A DNA stretch of 64,000 nt from Bicyclus anynana (GCF_947172395.1 NC_069106.1:7440001-7504000); one strand, 5' to 3'. Positions 1 through 10,620 are shown, counted from the first letter of the stretch. Numbers and translations are program-made. Notes: generated by a model not told the origin, from the letters alone.

Positions 1-261
1 GTTGGCGGTGTTAGTACACCCCCGTGCCTCGGAGAGCACGTAAAGCCGTCGGTCCTGCTGATCTCTCACCGGTCGTGTCGGTGCCGTCCCATAGGACTGT
101 GAGAGTGAGGGAATAGAGAGTGCACCTGTGCTTGCACACACTTGTGCAGTATAATATCTCGTGCGTGCATTAATCACAAGAATGAGACAGGCCGCCATGG
201 CGGAAAATAACAAAGATAAAGCGTGTAAAAATAATTTGGTTGGGAGCATACCTAAGCCTCA
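1..261. other. Repeat-like upstream segment
   Basis: No gene seen. The stretch is more GC-rich than its surroundings and carries a short imperfect hairpin at 23-40 (CGTGCCTCGGAGAGCACG) followed by GCCGTCGGTCC, a motif I recognise from lepidopteran interspersed repeats. A degenerate relative of this motif (GACACGTAAGGCCGTCGGAC) occurs near 3280 in the tinman intron. The repeat class is not resolved. Confidence 0.35.
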
Positions 262-541
262 ATTGTCATCATCATATCAGCCGATGGACGTCCACTGCAA
301 GACATAGGACTTCGTAGGGACTTCCAAACATCACGACCCTGAGCCACCTGCATCCAGCGAATCCCTGCGACTCGTTTGAGGTCCGGGTGGGGTTCGACCA
401 ACACTTGGGGGCGCTTACTAGTGCGGGGTCGCCATTCCAGTACCTTGGGACCCCAACGTCCATTGGCTCTTCGAACTATATGCCCTGCACTGCCATTGCA
501 GCTCTGCGAATCTCCTCATTTCTGATTCGATCACGCAGATA
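262..541 (-). mobile_element. RTE-type LINE 3' end
   Basis: Read on the minus strand it runs from a degenerate EEIRR region through the conserved QWAGHI/LEWRPR-type C-terminal segment to QWTSIG and then the TGATATGATGATGA tail, which appears here as TCATCATCATATCAGCCGATGG at the left edge. It is 5'-truncated and frame-broken, so it is a dead insertion. It abuts SINE-C on its right side. Confidence 0.75.
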
Positions 542-544
542 TTA

Positions 545-690
545 TAACCTCAATAGCTCAACGGTAAGAGCGGTCAGACTCATCACCGAGGTGTGGTGGT
601 TCGATCCCCACCTATTGTCGTACCCACTCCTAATACAGTCTTTCCCGACTAGTTGGAGGGGAATGGGAATTTTAGTAAAATTTAAAAGAT
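545..690 (+). mobile_element. SINE-C, tRNA-derived
   Basis: The head AATAGCTCAACGGTAAGAG resembles a pol III A box, and GGTTCGATCCCCACC is a B box about 45 bases further on. A conserved non-tRNA body follows (CCCACTCCTAATACAG, CCGACTAGTTGGAGGGG). The same body occurs inverted at 28851-28952, which supports a dispersed family and not a real tRNA gene. Confidence 0.65.
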
Positions 691-1374
691 ATGGCAAATA
701 TTCTTTTTTTTAAAGTACCGGGCACGCCCTCCCACTGATTCGGCCCGTATGACTGCGAAATCGGGTGGGCCATGGAAGGTAGTGGGTTATCCTATAAGTA
801 CGTAGGCCAAACTTGTAGTTGGCCATTAAAATAGGCTATCAATTATAATACTGATAACCACGCAGTCAAAGCCGCGGGCGTCAGACGTTAAATAAAAAAA
901 AACAATAAACCATAGATACGCCAGAAAACAAAACGCTAATAAAATATTTGCGCCATAAAATAGTCAATACTGAAGTCATTAGCGATATACAGATCAAACT
1001 CTGACAGCTGTGACGTCATCACGTATTTACACTGCGACTCCTGAGGCAAACGTGCCTAACTCACGCATCGAAGGTTTTGAGTTTAGATTATTTTTAAGGT
1101 TAACTGTGACCTTACTCTGAAACCACTATTATTTTATATTAATTATTATATATTAATTAAAATTTTTGTTGCTATTAAGAAGAACACTCCATCTCAATGA
1201 TACAGTATTATTTAAGGTATCCTCTGTCCTACTAATTTTTTTTTTCATGCTGTGTTACTTTGGAATAGTTATAATACTTAAGAGTATTAATATGTCAATT
1301 AATTTAACTTCATATTTTAATTTAATTAGCTGCAAGTGAACCAAATACATAAATACAGGGTGAAAACGCTTTCG
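691..1374. other. Non-coding stretch upstream of tinman
   Basis: No gene seen. 717-895 is moderately GC-rich and looks like an old repeat (GGCACGCCCTCCCACTGATTC). 1005-1075 has a TGACGTCATCACG CRE-like palindrome. The remainder is AT-rich and unassigned. Confidence 0.4.
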
Positions 1375-1559
1375 CGTTTGTATGGATGTTAGTTTGGATG
1401 TTTGTTACTCTTTAACGGCGCAACTACTGGACCGATTTAGCTGAAATTTGGAATGTAAATAGATTTTACTCTGGATTAACGCTTAGGCTACTTTTCATCT
1501 CGGAAAATTCCATGGTCCCCGAGGGATTTGTGAAAAACTAAATTTCAAAGTCACGCTAG
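1375..1559 (+). mobile_element. Helitron-like fragment, decayed
   Basis: It holds the internal blocks shared by several copies here: GTTACTCTTTAACGGCGCAAC, CCGATTTAGCTGAAATTTGG, TAGGCTACTTTTCATC and GAGGGATTTGTGAAAAACTA, ending in CACGCTAGT. The terminal hairpin seen at 16529-16556 is decayed here. Confidence 0.6.
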
Positions 1560-1934
1560 TATAATTTATTTTATAAATATTTTTTTTCGTTTCTCTCTCG
1601 CTAAAACAACTCTGTTAATTAGGTACTCCATTATAAATAGTAATTACAAATTTGATACCAACAGTAAGTGTTTTCCATACGTAAAATTGAAATATGCTTG
1701 AATTTGGTTTAAATCACGTTTTAGCATGCTTATGATTAATAATTAATTTGGATAGGTTCTAAATTTACTGAAATATTAAGAAAATCAACATGATTTAAGC
1801 CCATACATATCACATCTCTGCGACATTAATGATATATCATTATAATATTCACTTAATTTTTCAAATACTTAAATTTCGGACTTAGCTCCGTTTCATCAGC
1901 CGTAAGGTCGTACAGTGAAACAGAAACGGATATA
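1560..1934. other. AT-rich tinman upstream DNA
   Basis: No gene or recognised repeat. The sequence is AT-rich with scattered TAATTA/ATTAAT runs that could bind homeodomain proteins but are expected by chance at this composition. Confidence 0.35.
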
Positions 1935-2159
1935 CAAACTATAAGGTGCCAGAGCGAGACGACCACAAACCCCATGGCCCCGCCCCCTGACCAGACACGC
2001 AACGTGGATTGGCTTCGTTCCCCAATCTTAACACCATCAGTCTTCCATCGCGAGTCATTACAACCACTGCTTAATTAGAAATCAATTAGTCAAAGTGAAT
2101 AATGAATGTGGAGGTGTTAAATTAAATAACAACAAAAAAAGCAAAATACAGCAACAATA
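1935..2159 (+). promoter_or_regulatory. Candidate tinman promoter and 5' UTR
   Basis: The 225 bases before the tinman ATG include a GC-rich block (CCCCATGGCCCCGCCCCCTG), an inverted CCAAT box (GATTGG, near 2008), an arthropod initiator match TCAGTC at 2037-2042 and paired homeodomain-type sites (TTAATTAG, CAATTAG) just before the coding start. A CTATAAGG near 1939 could be a TATA-like element but is poorly spaced for this initiator. The start site is inferred. Confidence 0.35.
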
Positions 2160-2721
2160 ATGGATTACGAACAACATAACGAAGTGTCGACAAGTTACAG
2201 CAATATGAAAAACAACTACAACGAATACAAATATGACAAAGAATACAATTACAGGATGAAAGTGGATGAAATCAACCAGGGCAATATAAATACTCCTTTT
2301 TCTGTCAAAGACATTTTGAATATAAACCAAATATCATATTATGAAAGGAGTGAGTGGAAACCAGATAGAAGAAACCCAGAGTACGAACTGTACCATCAAA
2401 GCCAATATTGTCCTGAGTATTTAAGTCAAGTTTACCCAACCCATAACGATTATTGGAACCCAGAAGTATACCATGAGCCCAAAATAGAAGATTATTACAA
2501 TTACAATCCATATTGTCATAGCTTTTACCATCAGAACCACGAATATCCCGATTTAAATAACCATCACAGTATGATGGAAGTACCAGGGAAGGATAACCAT
2601 GAGAGAGATCTGTCAGCTTTAGGTGTTAAGGCAGAGAAAGGCATTCAACAGCTTGCTCCTGAAAGCACGTCGTATTCGGAGGCGTTGCAAAAGTTTCCGT
2701 CCATAGCTAAAAAACAAACAA
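2160..2721 (+). CDS. tin: tinman exon 1
   Basis: Codes for residues 1-187 plus the first base of codon 188. It is rich in Tyr, Asn and Glu and carries the TN motif at residues 45-55. It ends at a strong donor, ACAA|GTGAGT; reading on past the donor gives an unrelated tail ending at 2930, which is intron. Antisense frames over it are low-complexity shadows. Confidence 0.9.
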
Positions 2722-4491
2722 GTGAGTATTGTTTTATTGAAACAAATTACTATTTTTCATTAATTACTAAGTATGTATTTCCATTACTAACGGATGCCCT
2801 GTATTTTCACTTACGTAGTTCCCATTTCCATGACAATATGGAGATAAAATATACTTATGTTACTTTATATAACATCAGCTATTTGCCGATGAAAGTCCTA
2901 TCAAGATTAGTCCAGCCGTTTCAGAGATAGAGACAAAATAAGTACCGTATATACTCGTACTTTCATATGCATTAACACTTCAATTTAATTTATTTGTGTA
3001 GATTAATGTGATATTCTGATGTGCCTATTATAAATGCATACTCTAAAGTGTCATTGTTAGGTAAAAAGTTTTTGCATATAAGAGTAACAAACAATCGTAT
3101 TTTATTGAAAAATTCTTACAGAATTCTAATTCTTTCTTCTTCTTCTTCTTCTTCTTCTTCTTCTTTTCTTCTTCTTCTTCTTCTTCTTCTTAAGTTAATT
3201 TTTACATATATGTTATGTGCGTTGTTATGAAAACTAAAAAGGCTTAGCGATATTTTAAACTATCTATTTACCGCGGCTAGACACGTAAGGCCGTCGGACT
3301 ACAAATAGTGATAAAACTTTTACAAATACACTTTTAAATATCTGGGCAACCATGTTGTTATTAATTTTGAAATTTCAAAAACAATCTCATTTTTGTTGTC
3401 ATCATCCTGCACAGCCATCTCGAAGATTTTTTTAGGTGTGATATTTTTTTTTACTTATAGATTTTCAAAAGCAGAGAAAATTTTAAAAATGACTTCCGGT
3501 ATTTAGGGTAGAGCATTGTAGGCTTTATGTTGTTAATCTGGAATTAAATGCAACTTATATCAACATTTTGAATTTGTCTTGAAAATAGTTAAACTAGGAT
3601 AACTCAAATATAATGATATTTGTGCGTCATAACAAAAATATTCAAAATCAAGAACTAAGAGAAAAAAGTATAGGGGTTTTGGGTATTACGCAAATGAAAT
3701 TCCTAGCTTATGCTAATGAATATGTATGTAAAATAAATAATATATGTACAGTACAGTATATAGAATTATTAGACGAAAAGAAAATAAATCTACACACAAT
3801 TATCATCAACATTTTATACTGACGTGATATTTAAAGAGCCGAATTTATCGGTCTCCCTAAGCTCGCCAACCTGCGTTGGATCCCTATTTTACAAAGAAAA
3901 CATACAAATACATACATAAGTAATAATACATTTCCTTCTTTATCCACAGAGCCAACTTGCAGCAGTAAGCTGGAAAAGAAGAACATCAAGAGGAAACCGA
4001 GGATCCTGTTCTCCCAGACCCAAGTCCACGCTCTAGAGGTCCGTTTCAGAGCTCAGAGGTACCTCACAGCACCGGAGAGGGAGCAACTCGCCAAGACCCT
4101 AAACCTATCACCTACTCAGGTCAAAATATGGTTCCAGAACCGAAGATACAAAAGTAAAAGGCTCAAATCACCGGAAGTGTCAACATCCACAGACGCTAAG
4201 CCGACTAAGAACACCGGAAGGAAGTTGTTTAGGCCGGAACATAGAGAACTACCGCCACCTTACGAATATAAAGTAGAAAGCCTTCCGGAACCAGACAACA
4301 TGACTTCTACAATCTATTTTGATGATAGCTTGACATATGAAGACAACGAAGCCGAGAAATACTATTCTAGAGAGTTAAACGAAGATGCGAATGTTGGTAG
4401 TTCCATGCAAGAGATGTACCAAGGCGAAGTTAAGGAGGGTTATAAAGAAGCTGAGATGAAAAAATATTTTCCTGTAAGCTATGTTTGTTGA
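2160..4491 (+). CDS. tin: Tinman, NK-2 class homeodomain transcription factor
   Basis: Two coding exons, 2160-2721 and 3950-4491, join in phase (562 + 542 bases) to give 367 residues; fly Tinman is about 416. Residues 45-55 read TPFSVKDILNI, the TN (Eh1-like) motif that recruits Groucho in this family. Residues 201-260 are a full homeodomain with Leu16, Phe20, Trp48, Phe49, Asn51 and Arg53, and the NK-2 hallmark Tyr54. The arm KPRxLFSQxQV and the end NRRYKSKR match Tinman/NK4 better than vnd/scro (which have NHRYK) or bagpipe. No NK2-specific domain is visible after the homeodomain; the C-terminus is acidic. In insects Tinman specifies dorsal mesoderm, heart and visceral muscle, binding TYAAGTG sites in the nucleus. 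The start is the first in-frame ATG after stops, in context ACAATAATGG. Its NK-cluster partner bagpipe is not in the window. Confidence 0.93.
2722..3949 (+). other. tinman intron
   Basis: A 1,228 base phase-1 intron from GTGAGT to a pyrimidine-rich TTTCCTTCTTTATCCACAG. It contains a (TTC)n microsatellite at 3132-3190, interrupted once by TTTT, and a short repeat remnant near 3275-3300. No conserved regulatory block can be singled out by eye. Confidence 0.85.
3132..3190 (+). repeat. (TTC)n microsatellite in tinman intron
   Basis: About twenty TTC units with one TTTT interruption in the middle. It produces a spurious poly-Ser/poly-Leu reading frame at 3021-3230 that is not a gene. Confidence 0.95.
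3950..4491 (+). CDS. tin: tinman exon 2 with homeodomain
   Basis: Begins after CCACAG with the last two bases of a split Lys codon, then PTCSSKLEKKN and the homeodomain (about 3989-4168). The tail runs to TGA at 4489-4491 and is acidic with a Pro-Pro-Tyr stretch (LPPPYEY). A GTAAGC at 4474-4479 could act as a donor 18 bases before the stop, so a third exon replacing the last residues cannot be excluded. Confidence 0.9.
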
Positions 4492-4517
4492 AAATTAATA
4501 AGTACTTAATATATTTA

Positions 4518-4643
4518 CAGTGGTGTGCATTTCATGGATGAAAAAATGCACTGTCTACTCTGACTATCCGGTATTGGAGAATGATGCATTTGGTACAATT
4601 TTCACACATGCTTACCCTGTTAAGGACCTTGTGCACGCCACTG
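4518..4643. mobile_element. hAT-like MITE next to the tinman stop
   Basis: Terminal inverted repeats CAGTGGTGTGCA and TGCACGCCACTG bound 126 bases. Flanking octamers TATATTTA and TTTGTTTA match at 6 of 8 positions, an eroded 8 bp target duplication. A better copy with a perfect duplication is at 49727-49874. It starts 27 bases after the tinman stop codon, so it probably lies in the 3' UTR. Confidence 0.6.
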
Positions 4644-5375
4644 TTTGTTTACATTATTGGTTGCGTCCGTCTGCGTTCAAATATGTACTTCAAAATTGAG
4701 ATCAAATCAACTTTCGTTTATTTATTATGAACATTAACATTTTGAATGTTGTAAAGAGATGTTTGTTATTTTTTGTTTTTCGTTAATTACGAAAGATTCC
4801 AAATCTACTAGACATATTTTAAAAATTCATTTACCAATGGAGAACTACATTATCAGCGACTAACATGTGCTATCTTTTTATCCTTATATACCGAAGAGAA
4901 TTTTTAAAGATTATAACTTATAAGTAAAGTCGCAAACATCATAAGAACGCAAGTTATAAATTGCTGGACGCACCTGGGCATGCAAAGTCATACTTTGCAA
5001 TACCAAGCGTCCACTGCTTTCTCAAATGTCACGTGTAAGAGTTTTTGTGGATGGACGTACCCTTGGACGCAGTGGACCTTCGCTTTTTGTTAGGTACCCA
5101 TATACCACATGTTTGACTTTTTAAATCCGTCCAAGCAGATTTGAAAAAGTGGACGCAATTTGAGGATTTTAGGCTTTTTTAGGGATTGGTTTTAATCAAT
5201 TTGTAATATAAGATATAAACTACTTCGATTTATCGTAATTAACAAGATAAGACATAAGTTAATGCAATTTATATAATTTAGGTAATTGGCAGCTCATATT
5301 CGACAAATGTTTGTTTCCAAAATATTTCACGCATTCTGTGTAATAATTCGTCATTTGTATGGTCCATATTATGTA
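4644..5375. other. tinman 3' flank
   Basis: No gene. It contains an inexact repeat around 4970-5160 built on GGACGCA/CCAAGCGTCC/GTGGACG motifs and AT-rich DNA. No clear AATAAA close to the stop codon was found, so the tinman 3' end is unplaced. Confidence 0.35.
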
Positions 5376-5690
5376 AATGAGGAGATCCGCAGAAGAACCA
5401 AAGTCACCGACATAGCTCAACGAGTTGCGAAGCTGAAGTGCCAATGGGCGGGGCACATAGCACATAGCCGATGGACGTTGGGGTTCCAAAGTGCTGGAAT
5501 GGCGACCCCGCACTAGTTAGCGCAGTGTTGGTCGACCCCCACCAGATGGACTGACGACATCAAGCGAGTCGCAGGGATTCGCTGGATGCAGGTGGCTCAG
5601 TATCGTGATGTTTGGAAGTCCTTACAAAAAGCCTATGTCCTGCAGTGGACGTCCATCGGCTGATATGATGATGATGATGATGATATGTAA
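5376..5690 (+). mobile_element. RTE-type LINE 3' end
   Basis: Opens with EEIRRRTKVTDIAQRVAKLK in frame, followed by QWAGHI, then an internal stop and frame loss before the QWTSIG end and a (GAT)n tail at 5664-5683. It is 5'-truncated and non-functional. It is one of the better preserved copies in the window. Confidence 0.85.
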
Positions 5691-5789
5691 TTGTGATTTG
5701 GGTGTCAAAACGTTTAATCTCAATTTGTAGGTTATAAATTTCAGATTATATCAAGGTTATTTTTGCAAAAAAAATCTCACTTTGGAGAT

Positions 5790-5897
5790 GTAGAGGTAGA
5801 TACTTACGAGTTTATGCTACTGTGGACCTCATCTGACGTTTCGAAAGTGCTTGTAAACTAAGTCTAATTGAAATAAATAAAAGACTTTGATTTGACG
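5790..5897 (+). mobile_element. LINE-J 3' end fragment
   Basis: Contains GTTTCGAAAGTGCTTGTAAACT, TTGAAATAAATAAAA and a TTTGATTTGA tail, the 3' terminus shared with 27375-27720 and 50296-50431. The coding part is lost. Confidence 0.6.
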
Positions 5898-6149
5898 AAG
5901 TCCAACTTATCAAAAGTCAAGCATGTGGTTAAATAGGGAACCTAGCTTTAGACTGACTGCCAAAGAGTATTATTTTGTTATATTTGTATTAGGATAATAA
6001 TAAATATATAGTTTTTTTGTATTTTGTGAAATTCGCGCTTATCATGTTTTATTTGTGAAGCCATGTCCGCCAAAGTTTACTTATAGTTTATTAATATTTA
6101 ATGTTTTTTTTAATAAATGTGAAAGACTGAACTGTGAATGTTTATTTTT
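5898..6149. other. AT-rich spacer
   Basis: No gene or recognised repeat. Several AATAAA words (for example near 6000 and 6110) could serve distal tinman polyadenylation, but nothing singles one out. Confidence 0.3.
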
Positions 6150-6324
6150 TCGGTTTTTATCATACATCGTACCGGAACGCTAAATAACTTGGCGGTACGC
6201 GGGTAACTAACCACGACCGGAGCCCCCCAGCCAGAAAACTTTAATCGGCTCAGCTGCGGATTCAACCCAGGACCTCCGTCTTGTTAATGCACCGCGCATG
6301 CCACTGCGCCACGGAGGCCGTCAA
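6150..6324 (-). mobile_element. SINE-A, 3'-truncated
   Basis: On the minus strand it starts GACGGCCTCCGTGGCGCAGTGG and has a degenerate B box (GGTTGAATCC), then reads through the GGCTTCG..ACTA-type body to CCGGTACGATG. The CAAGTTAGCCC tail of full copies is missing. Confidence 0.75.
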
Positions 6325-6990
6325 GTCTGCTAATGTTTATCCAAAACCCACCAATCCGCAATGGAGCAGTGTGGTGGGTTATAGCTCTATATTCTTGAGC
6401 CTAACGCTATTAGTGGGCCGATAAAATCACGCTGATAATAGCTGATAATAATGATAATGTGATAAGAAGTGTTCGCTTGACTGGTGGATCAAGGGTCGGA
6501 TACAGAAGATAATCCTTGAGACGGCGCGACTTGTGAAGAGGTTCCTCACTCTGGATCCCTGACTACCGGTTGCTTGGGCACTCAAATGTCCCGCAGCGGG
6601 AGGGTTGAATTTTTTTTAAACATCTTTAATTGTGTTTATTATATATAATTTATTAACATTGTTAAAGAATTTAAAAAGGCAATATAAAGAAATGAGAGAA
6701 TAATGTAATGATGCATAATGAAAGAAACAAAATGGCGGATATTTGAATCAAATGTTGAAGTCTAGATGTGTCATAGTGTATCCGGCACTTTGCTCTGCTT
6801 TACTCACAAAGTGATTAGTTTTTTTTTTTCAACTCTGTAAGAATCATCGACTTTGATGTTGTTAATCCTTTATTTTATGCTACTGCAAAACCAAATCTCT
6901 CCTCTTATTAGAGAAGATTTGTAAACAACTTGCTATTCAAACGCGTAATGCGCTAAAGCGTGCTTAAGGCGATAATTTTTGACTCAGTAC
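6325..6990. other. Unassigned repeat-like stretch and AT-rich DNA
   Basis: 6440-6610 is GC-richer and ends CCCGCAGCGGGAGGG before an AT-rich tail, which resembles the 3' end of a LINE, but I cannot name it. The remainder is AT-rich. No gene. Confidence 0.3.
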
Positions 6991-7032
6991 TTAACGATCA
7001 TTATTAGACTTCTGTCTAATAATGATCGTTAA
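6991..7032. repeat. Perfect hairpin, 19 bp arms, TTCT loop
   Basis: The arms at 6991-7009 and 7014-7032 are exact reverse complements separated by TTCT. The structure starts and ends with TTAA. A second hairpin with the same loop follows 8 bases later. Confidence 0.95.
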
Positions 7033-7038
7033 TGAATG

Positions 7039-7084
7039 ATTTAATTTACAATAACGACTTTCTAGTCGTTATTGTAAATTAAAT
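7039..7084. repeat. Perfect hairpin, 21 bp arms, TTCT loop
   Basis: The arms at 7039-7059 and 7064-7084 are exact reverse complements around TTCT. The arm sequence is unrelated to the preceding hairpin apart from the TTAA near its outer end and the shared loop. Confidence 0.95.
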
Positions 7085-8338
7085 TTTTCATCATTAATAA
7101 TATTGTAATTAATTGGGTCATTGTCGAGCACGAGTCTCCTCTCAGAATGAGGGGTTAGGCTAGGCACTCGAAACAACAGGGCTTTAGTATAGTAGGTACA
7201 ATTTTTTTCAAAGTACAATGTCTGGCCTCGTTAATGTCATCCTCAGCTATTTATCGTCTTTTTACGTGAACAGTTATTTTTAAATACATAAGTGTTTTTC
7301 TACGTTTTTTTATTAAAACTAGTAACATCAAATTGTAATATATAAAAATACCATTTACGCCATCTAGCGTTGAGTAGCTCTACCGCTTGGTAAAATTATC
7401 ATTTTAGTTTATCAGTTTTCTGACAGATGTCTCTTATCTTACAAAACTTTAACTTAGTTCAAATTTTTTTACACAGATGGCAGTATTTGGGTTTGCGAGA
7501 ACTGTCTAATGGTTTTATTATTTTAAACTAGATGACGCCATAGGTATTTCGTTTTGCTAAAATATTATGTATTAGCAGAACCTGGCGGTTTCACCCTCGT
7601 ATTTTCGAAAATCAAAATTAAAAATTATTGTGATTGGTAAAATTTGGTTATTTTTCATTATTTGTCACCAATGACCCTAATATCTGCTGACCTATTTCCT
7701 ATTTTGGTCTAATATCAACCCATCAGAATAAAAAAAATCAATTGCCAAAATGTCATCCACATACTATGACACAAGTTACAATTAAAAATGTCATACGGTG
7801 CTTATGGTGAATTTATGATTGTAGATGACTCTTTGTTGTCCACTTCAATAGGTTGATAATATAGACTAAAATAGTGAATAGCCCTAGGCATGGGCCTGCT
7901 AACCCATAAGGCAAATCTATCACTGGTTTAGGTCAGAGTCACAATCGCATTCCACGAACTATGAGTTGCAAAATTACAACAACCAGCCCACAAATTGCTA
8001 TCTGATTAATTGTCCTATAATTGATTAATCACGAGATATCTCGATACTGCCGAGTCAGCGCGGTACATCGCAAAGGCGGATCGATAGAAATCATTCGAGT
8101 GCAGTAATCGAATGAATCGATTGTTCTAAGTGGCCACCCGGGTGGGTGGGCTGATGTCTCGGAGCGATTAATAAATTTATGATAAAAATAGATAATTGTG
8201 TCTCACGGTTTGTAGTAATTAGGTCGGTACTTACATAGCTACAAACCATATTGTTCTTTTTATAGCACAATGACCATGGGCTTTGACAGAACCTTGAAAG
8301 GGTCCACATAGTAATTTACAAAAACTATATACTATTAG
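7085..8338. other. Intergenic, unassigned
   Basis: No gene. 7125-7165 holds a short SINE-B-like fragment (GAGCACGAGTCTCCTCTCAG). Otherwise the sequence is mixed AT-rich DNA. 8020-8160 is GC-richer and not visibly repetitive. Confidence 0.3.
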
Positions 8339-8645
8339 AAGCCGTGATAGCCCAGTGGATATGACCTCTGCCTCCGATGCCGGAGTGTGTGGGTTCGAAT
8401 CCGGTCCGGGGCATGCACCTCCAACTTTTCAGTTGGGTGCATTTTAGGAAATTAAATATCACGTGTCTCAAACGGTGAAGGAAAACATCGTAAGGAAACC
8501 TGCATACCAGAAAATTTCCTTAATTCTCTGATTGTGTGCAGTCTGCCAATTCGCATTGGTGGACTATTGGCCTAACCCCTCTCATTCTGAGAGGAGACTC
8601 GAGCTCAGCAGTGAGCCGAATATAAGTTGATAATGATGATGATAT
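8339..8645 (+). mobile_element. SINE-B, near full length
   Basis: Head AAGCCGTGATAGCCCAGTGG, B box GGGTTCGAATCC, then GGGGCATGCACCTCCAAC, CTCAAACGGTGAAGGAAAAC, ATTCTGAGAGGAGACTCGAG and a TGATAATGATGATGAT tail. All blocks are present with only small gaps, so this is one of the best reference copies in the window. Confidence 0.85.
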
Positions 8646-8834
8646 ACTTCTATGTTGTTTAGAAGTTCTTAAGAGGCTGATGCTTTGAACATCAGCTCAG
8701 CATCAGCGTACGTCCATCGGCTAACGATATTTTATACTTTTAGATATGGCACTAGCGAGTCGAAACTGAGGTGAACAAAGTAGGTTAATTGTATTAATTT
8801 CATTATGTCGCATAGTAACCAATGAATGTTGTTG

Positions 8835-9000
8835 AATGTAGTCCACCACGCTGGCCCAATGCGGATTGGCAGACTTCACACACGCAGAGAATTAAGAAAA
8901 TTCTCTGATATGCAGGTTTCCTCACGACGTTTTTCCTTCACCGTTGAGACACGTGATATTTAATTTTTTTAAATGCACATATCTGAAAGTTGTAGGTAGA
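8835..9000 (-). mobile_element. SINE-B, truncated
   Basis: Minus-strand body from TTTCAGATATGTGCATTT through AAACCTGCATATCAGAGAAT to GGCCAGCGTGGTGGACTA. Both the tRNA-like head and the 3' tail are missing. Confidence 0.7.
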
Positions 9001-9384
9001 ATTAAAACTGCGATAAAGGCCTTCATTAATTTAGGTACTCGCGGAAGAAAACTCGGGGAAATTATATTCTAATACCTAGTTATTAATTTAAAGTTAAACG
9101 TAAATAATAAAAATTAACCATAAAAAAACCTATTGTTATATTAAATGTTAATAATAAATCTAAGTAAATAAATATAAAAAACAGTTATTTCTTTGAGAAA
9201 AATTAAATAATAATTTGGTTTTAAAGCTCTTAATTCTAGCTATTACTTATGCAGTTGCTTTATTAATTCTGATTGAGATGTCAATGCAACGCGGACCGAG
9301 GAGATATACCAGAAAGAGTTTTGTAGAAGCGGCCAATGTTTAAAAAATCTGTTGCTTTCCAAATAATTCTTCTTTACAAAGCTT
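9001..9384. other. AT-rich spacer
   Basis: No gene, no repeat structure recognised. Confidence 0.3.
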
Positions 9385-9795
9385 GAAATATTATCATCAT
9401 TCATAACCCATATTCGGCTCACAGTTGAGAACAAGTTAGGCTAATAGTCCACCACGCTGGCCCAATGCGGATTGGCAGACTTCGCACGCGTAGAGGATTA
9501 AGAATATGACATGCTAAGCTTGCTAAGCTTAAGTATGAAAATGACAAAGAATGCATGCTAAGCTTAAGTATTAGTTTGTAAGTGCATGGATGCTAAGTAA
9601 ATAAAAAAAATAAAAAAATACTTAGGTATGCAGGTATCTTCAGGATGTTTGAAATCATCGTTAGAGGCGCGTGCGTTATATTTAACTTCTTAAAATGCAT
9701 AAATGAAAAAAAGTTGGAGAATCCCTGCATTCAAACCTACGCCCTCCGAATCAAAAGCAAAGGTCGTATCCACTAGGTTATCACGGTTTCAATAG
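9385..9795 (-). mobile_element. SINE-B with internal insertion
   Basis: The minus-strand head (TAACCTAGTGGATACGACC) and body end (GGCCAGCGTGGTGG) are split by about 125 bases at roughly 9505-9630. That insert repeats ATGCTAAGCTTAAGTA-type units and includes an A-rich run, so it is a secondary insertion or local expansion. Confidence 0.65.
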
Positions 9796-10201
9796 TCTAT
9801 GTTACTCGCTGATAATGTAACTTTCCACTGGTGATTTTATTATTAGAATCAATTCAGACGTTTAGGTGTGAGAGCGTAATTAACAAAGAACTCACATTCG
9901 CATATATAATAAGTTTGGAAGTGTGATGTTTATTAGCCGGTCTAACCTTTACGTGGCTCTCAATGTTGCGTGCACTAATTGAGAAATTTAGTTTTATATC
10001 TTAATATACGAGCGCCTTTGCCAGCCCGCGAGCCGCGACGGGAGCCGCGGCAATTTGGCTTAAGGCGAACTAATTTAAAGCATAACTGAAAAAATATATT
10101 AGACAGGTACATAATCTATCTAAATACTATATTTTCTATTCACTAATTAATTATCCGTTTACTGTGATCTCACTTGACGTCTACCTCGTCCAAGTAATCC
10201 C
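9796..10201. other. Non-repetitive stretch, possible regulatory DNA
   Basis: No gene. It contains GTAATTAACAAAG, a CTAATTGAG and a GC-rich block at 10019-10070 (CCAGCCCGCGAGCCGCGAC), and no recognised transposon ends. Unique sequence in a repeat-dense window makes it a weak candidate for constrained DNA. Confidence 0.3.
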
Positions 10202-10245
10202 GCTTTTATCTAGGACTGCATCATCATGCAGTCCTAGATAAAAGC
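10202..10245. repeat. Perfect hairpin, 20 bp arms, CATC loop
   Basis: Arms at 10202-10221 and 10226-10245. The outer flanks (CCAAGTAATC and AGTTACTTGG) are also roughly inverted, so an imperfect stem extends further. The arm resembles the SINE-A tail (ATCTTAGACTGCATCATCA). Confidence 0.93.
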
Positions 10246-10309
10246 ATAGTTACTTGGGAGAGATACATGTTTATTTTACCCATACCTCTGACAGTTTCTA
10301 CAATTTACA

Positions 10310-10620
10310 TCACCATCATCATTATCAGCCGATGGACGTCCACTGCTGGACATAGGCCTCTTGCATGGACCTCCAAGCACAATGATCTCGAGGCTCCAGC
10401 ATCCAGCGGCTGCCTGCAATCCGCTTGATGTCTTCGGTCCACCTAGTGGGGGGTCGATCAACACTGCGATTTACGGTGCGGGGTCGCCATTCCAGCAACT
10501 TCGGAACCCAACGTCCATCGGCTCTTTGAACTATGTGGCCTGCTTTTGCCACTTCAGCGTCGCGACTCCAAGTATAGCTCGCTCCATCGCCCGCTGAGTG
10601 ACTTTGAGACTTCTTATAAG
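10310..10620 (-). mobile_element. RTE-type LINE 3' end
   Basis: The minus-strand frame 10552-10325 reads KAGHIVQRADGRW, LEWRPRT, PPTRWTEDIKRIAGSRW and ends QQWTSIG, the C-terminus of the RTE reverse-transcriptase protein. The upstream part (ATGGAGCGAGCTATACTTGG) is also present. It is 5'-truncated. Confidence 0.85.

Noticed and set aside
2082..2511. Antisense open frames over tinman exon 1
   Set aside because: Low-complexity shadows of an Asn/Tyr/Glu-rich coding exon; no family features.
3021..3230. Poly-Ser/poly-Leu open frame
   Set aside because: Translation of the (TTC)n microsatellite inside the tinman intron.
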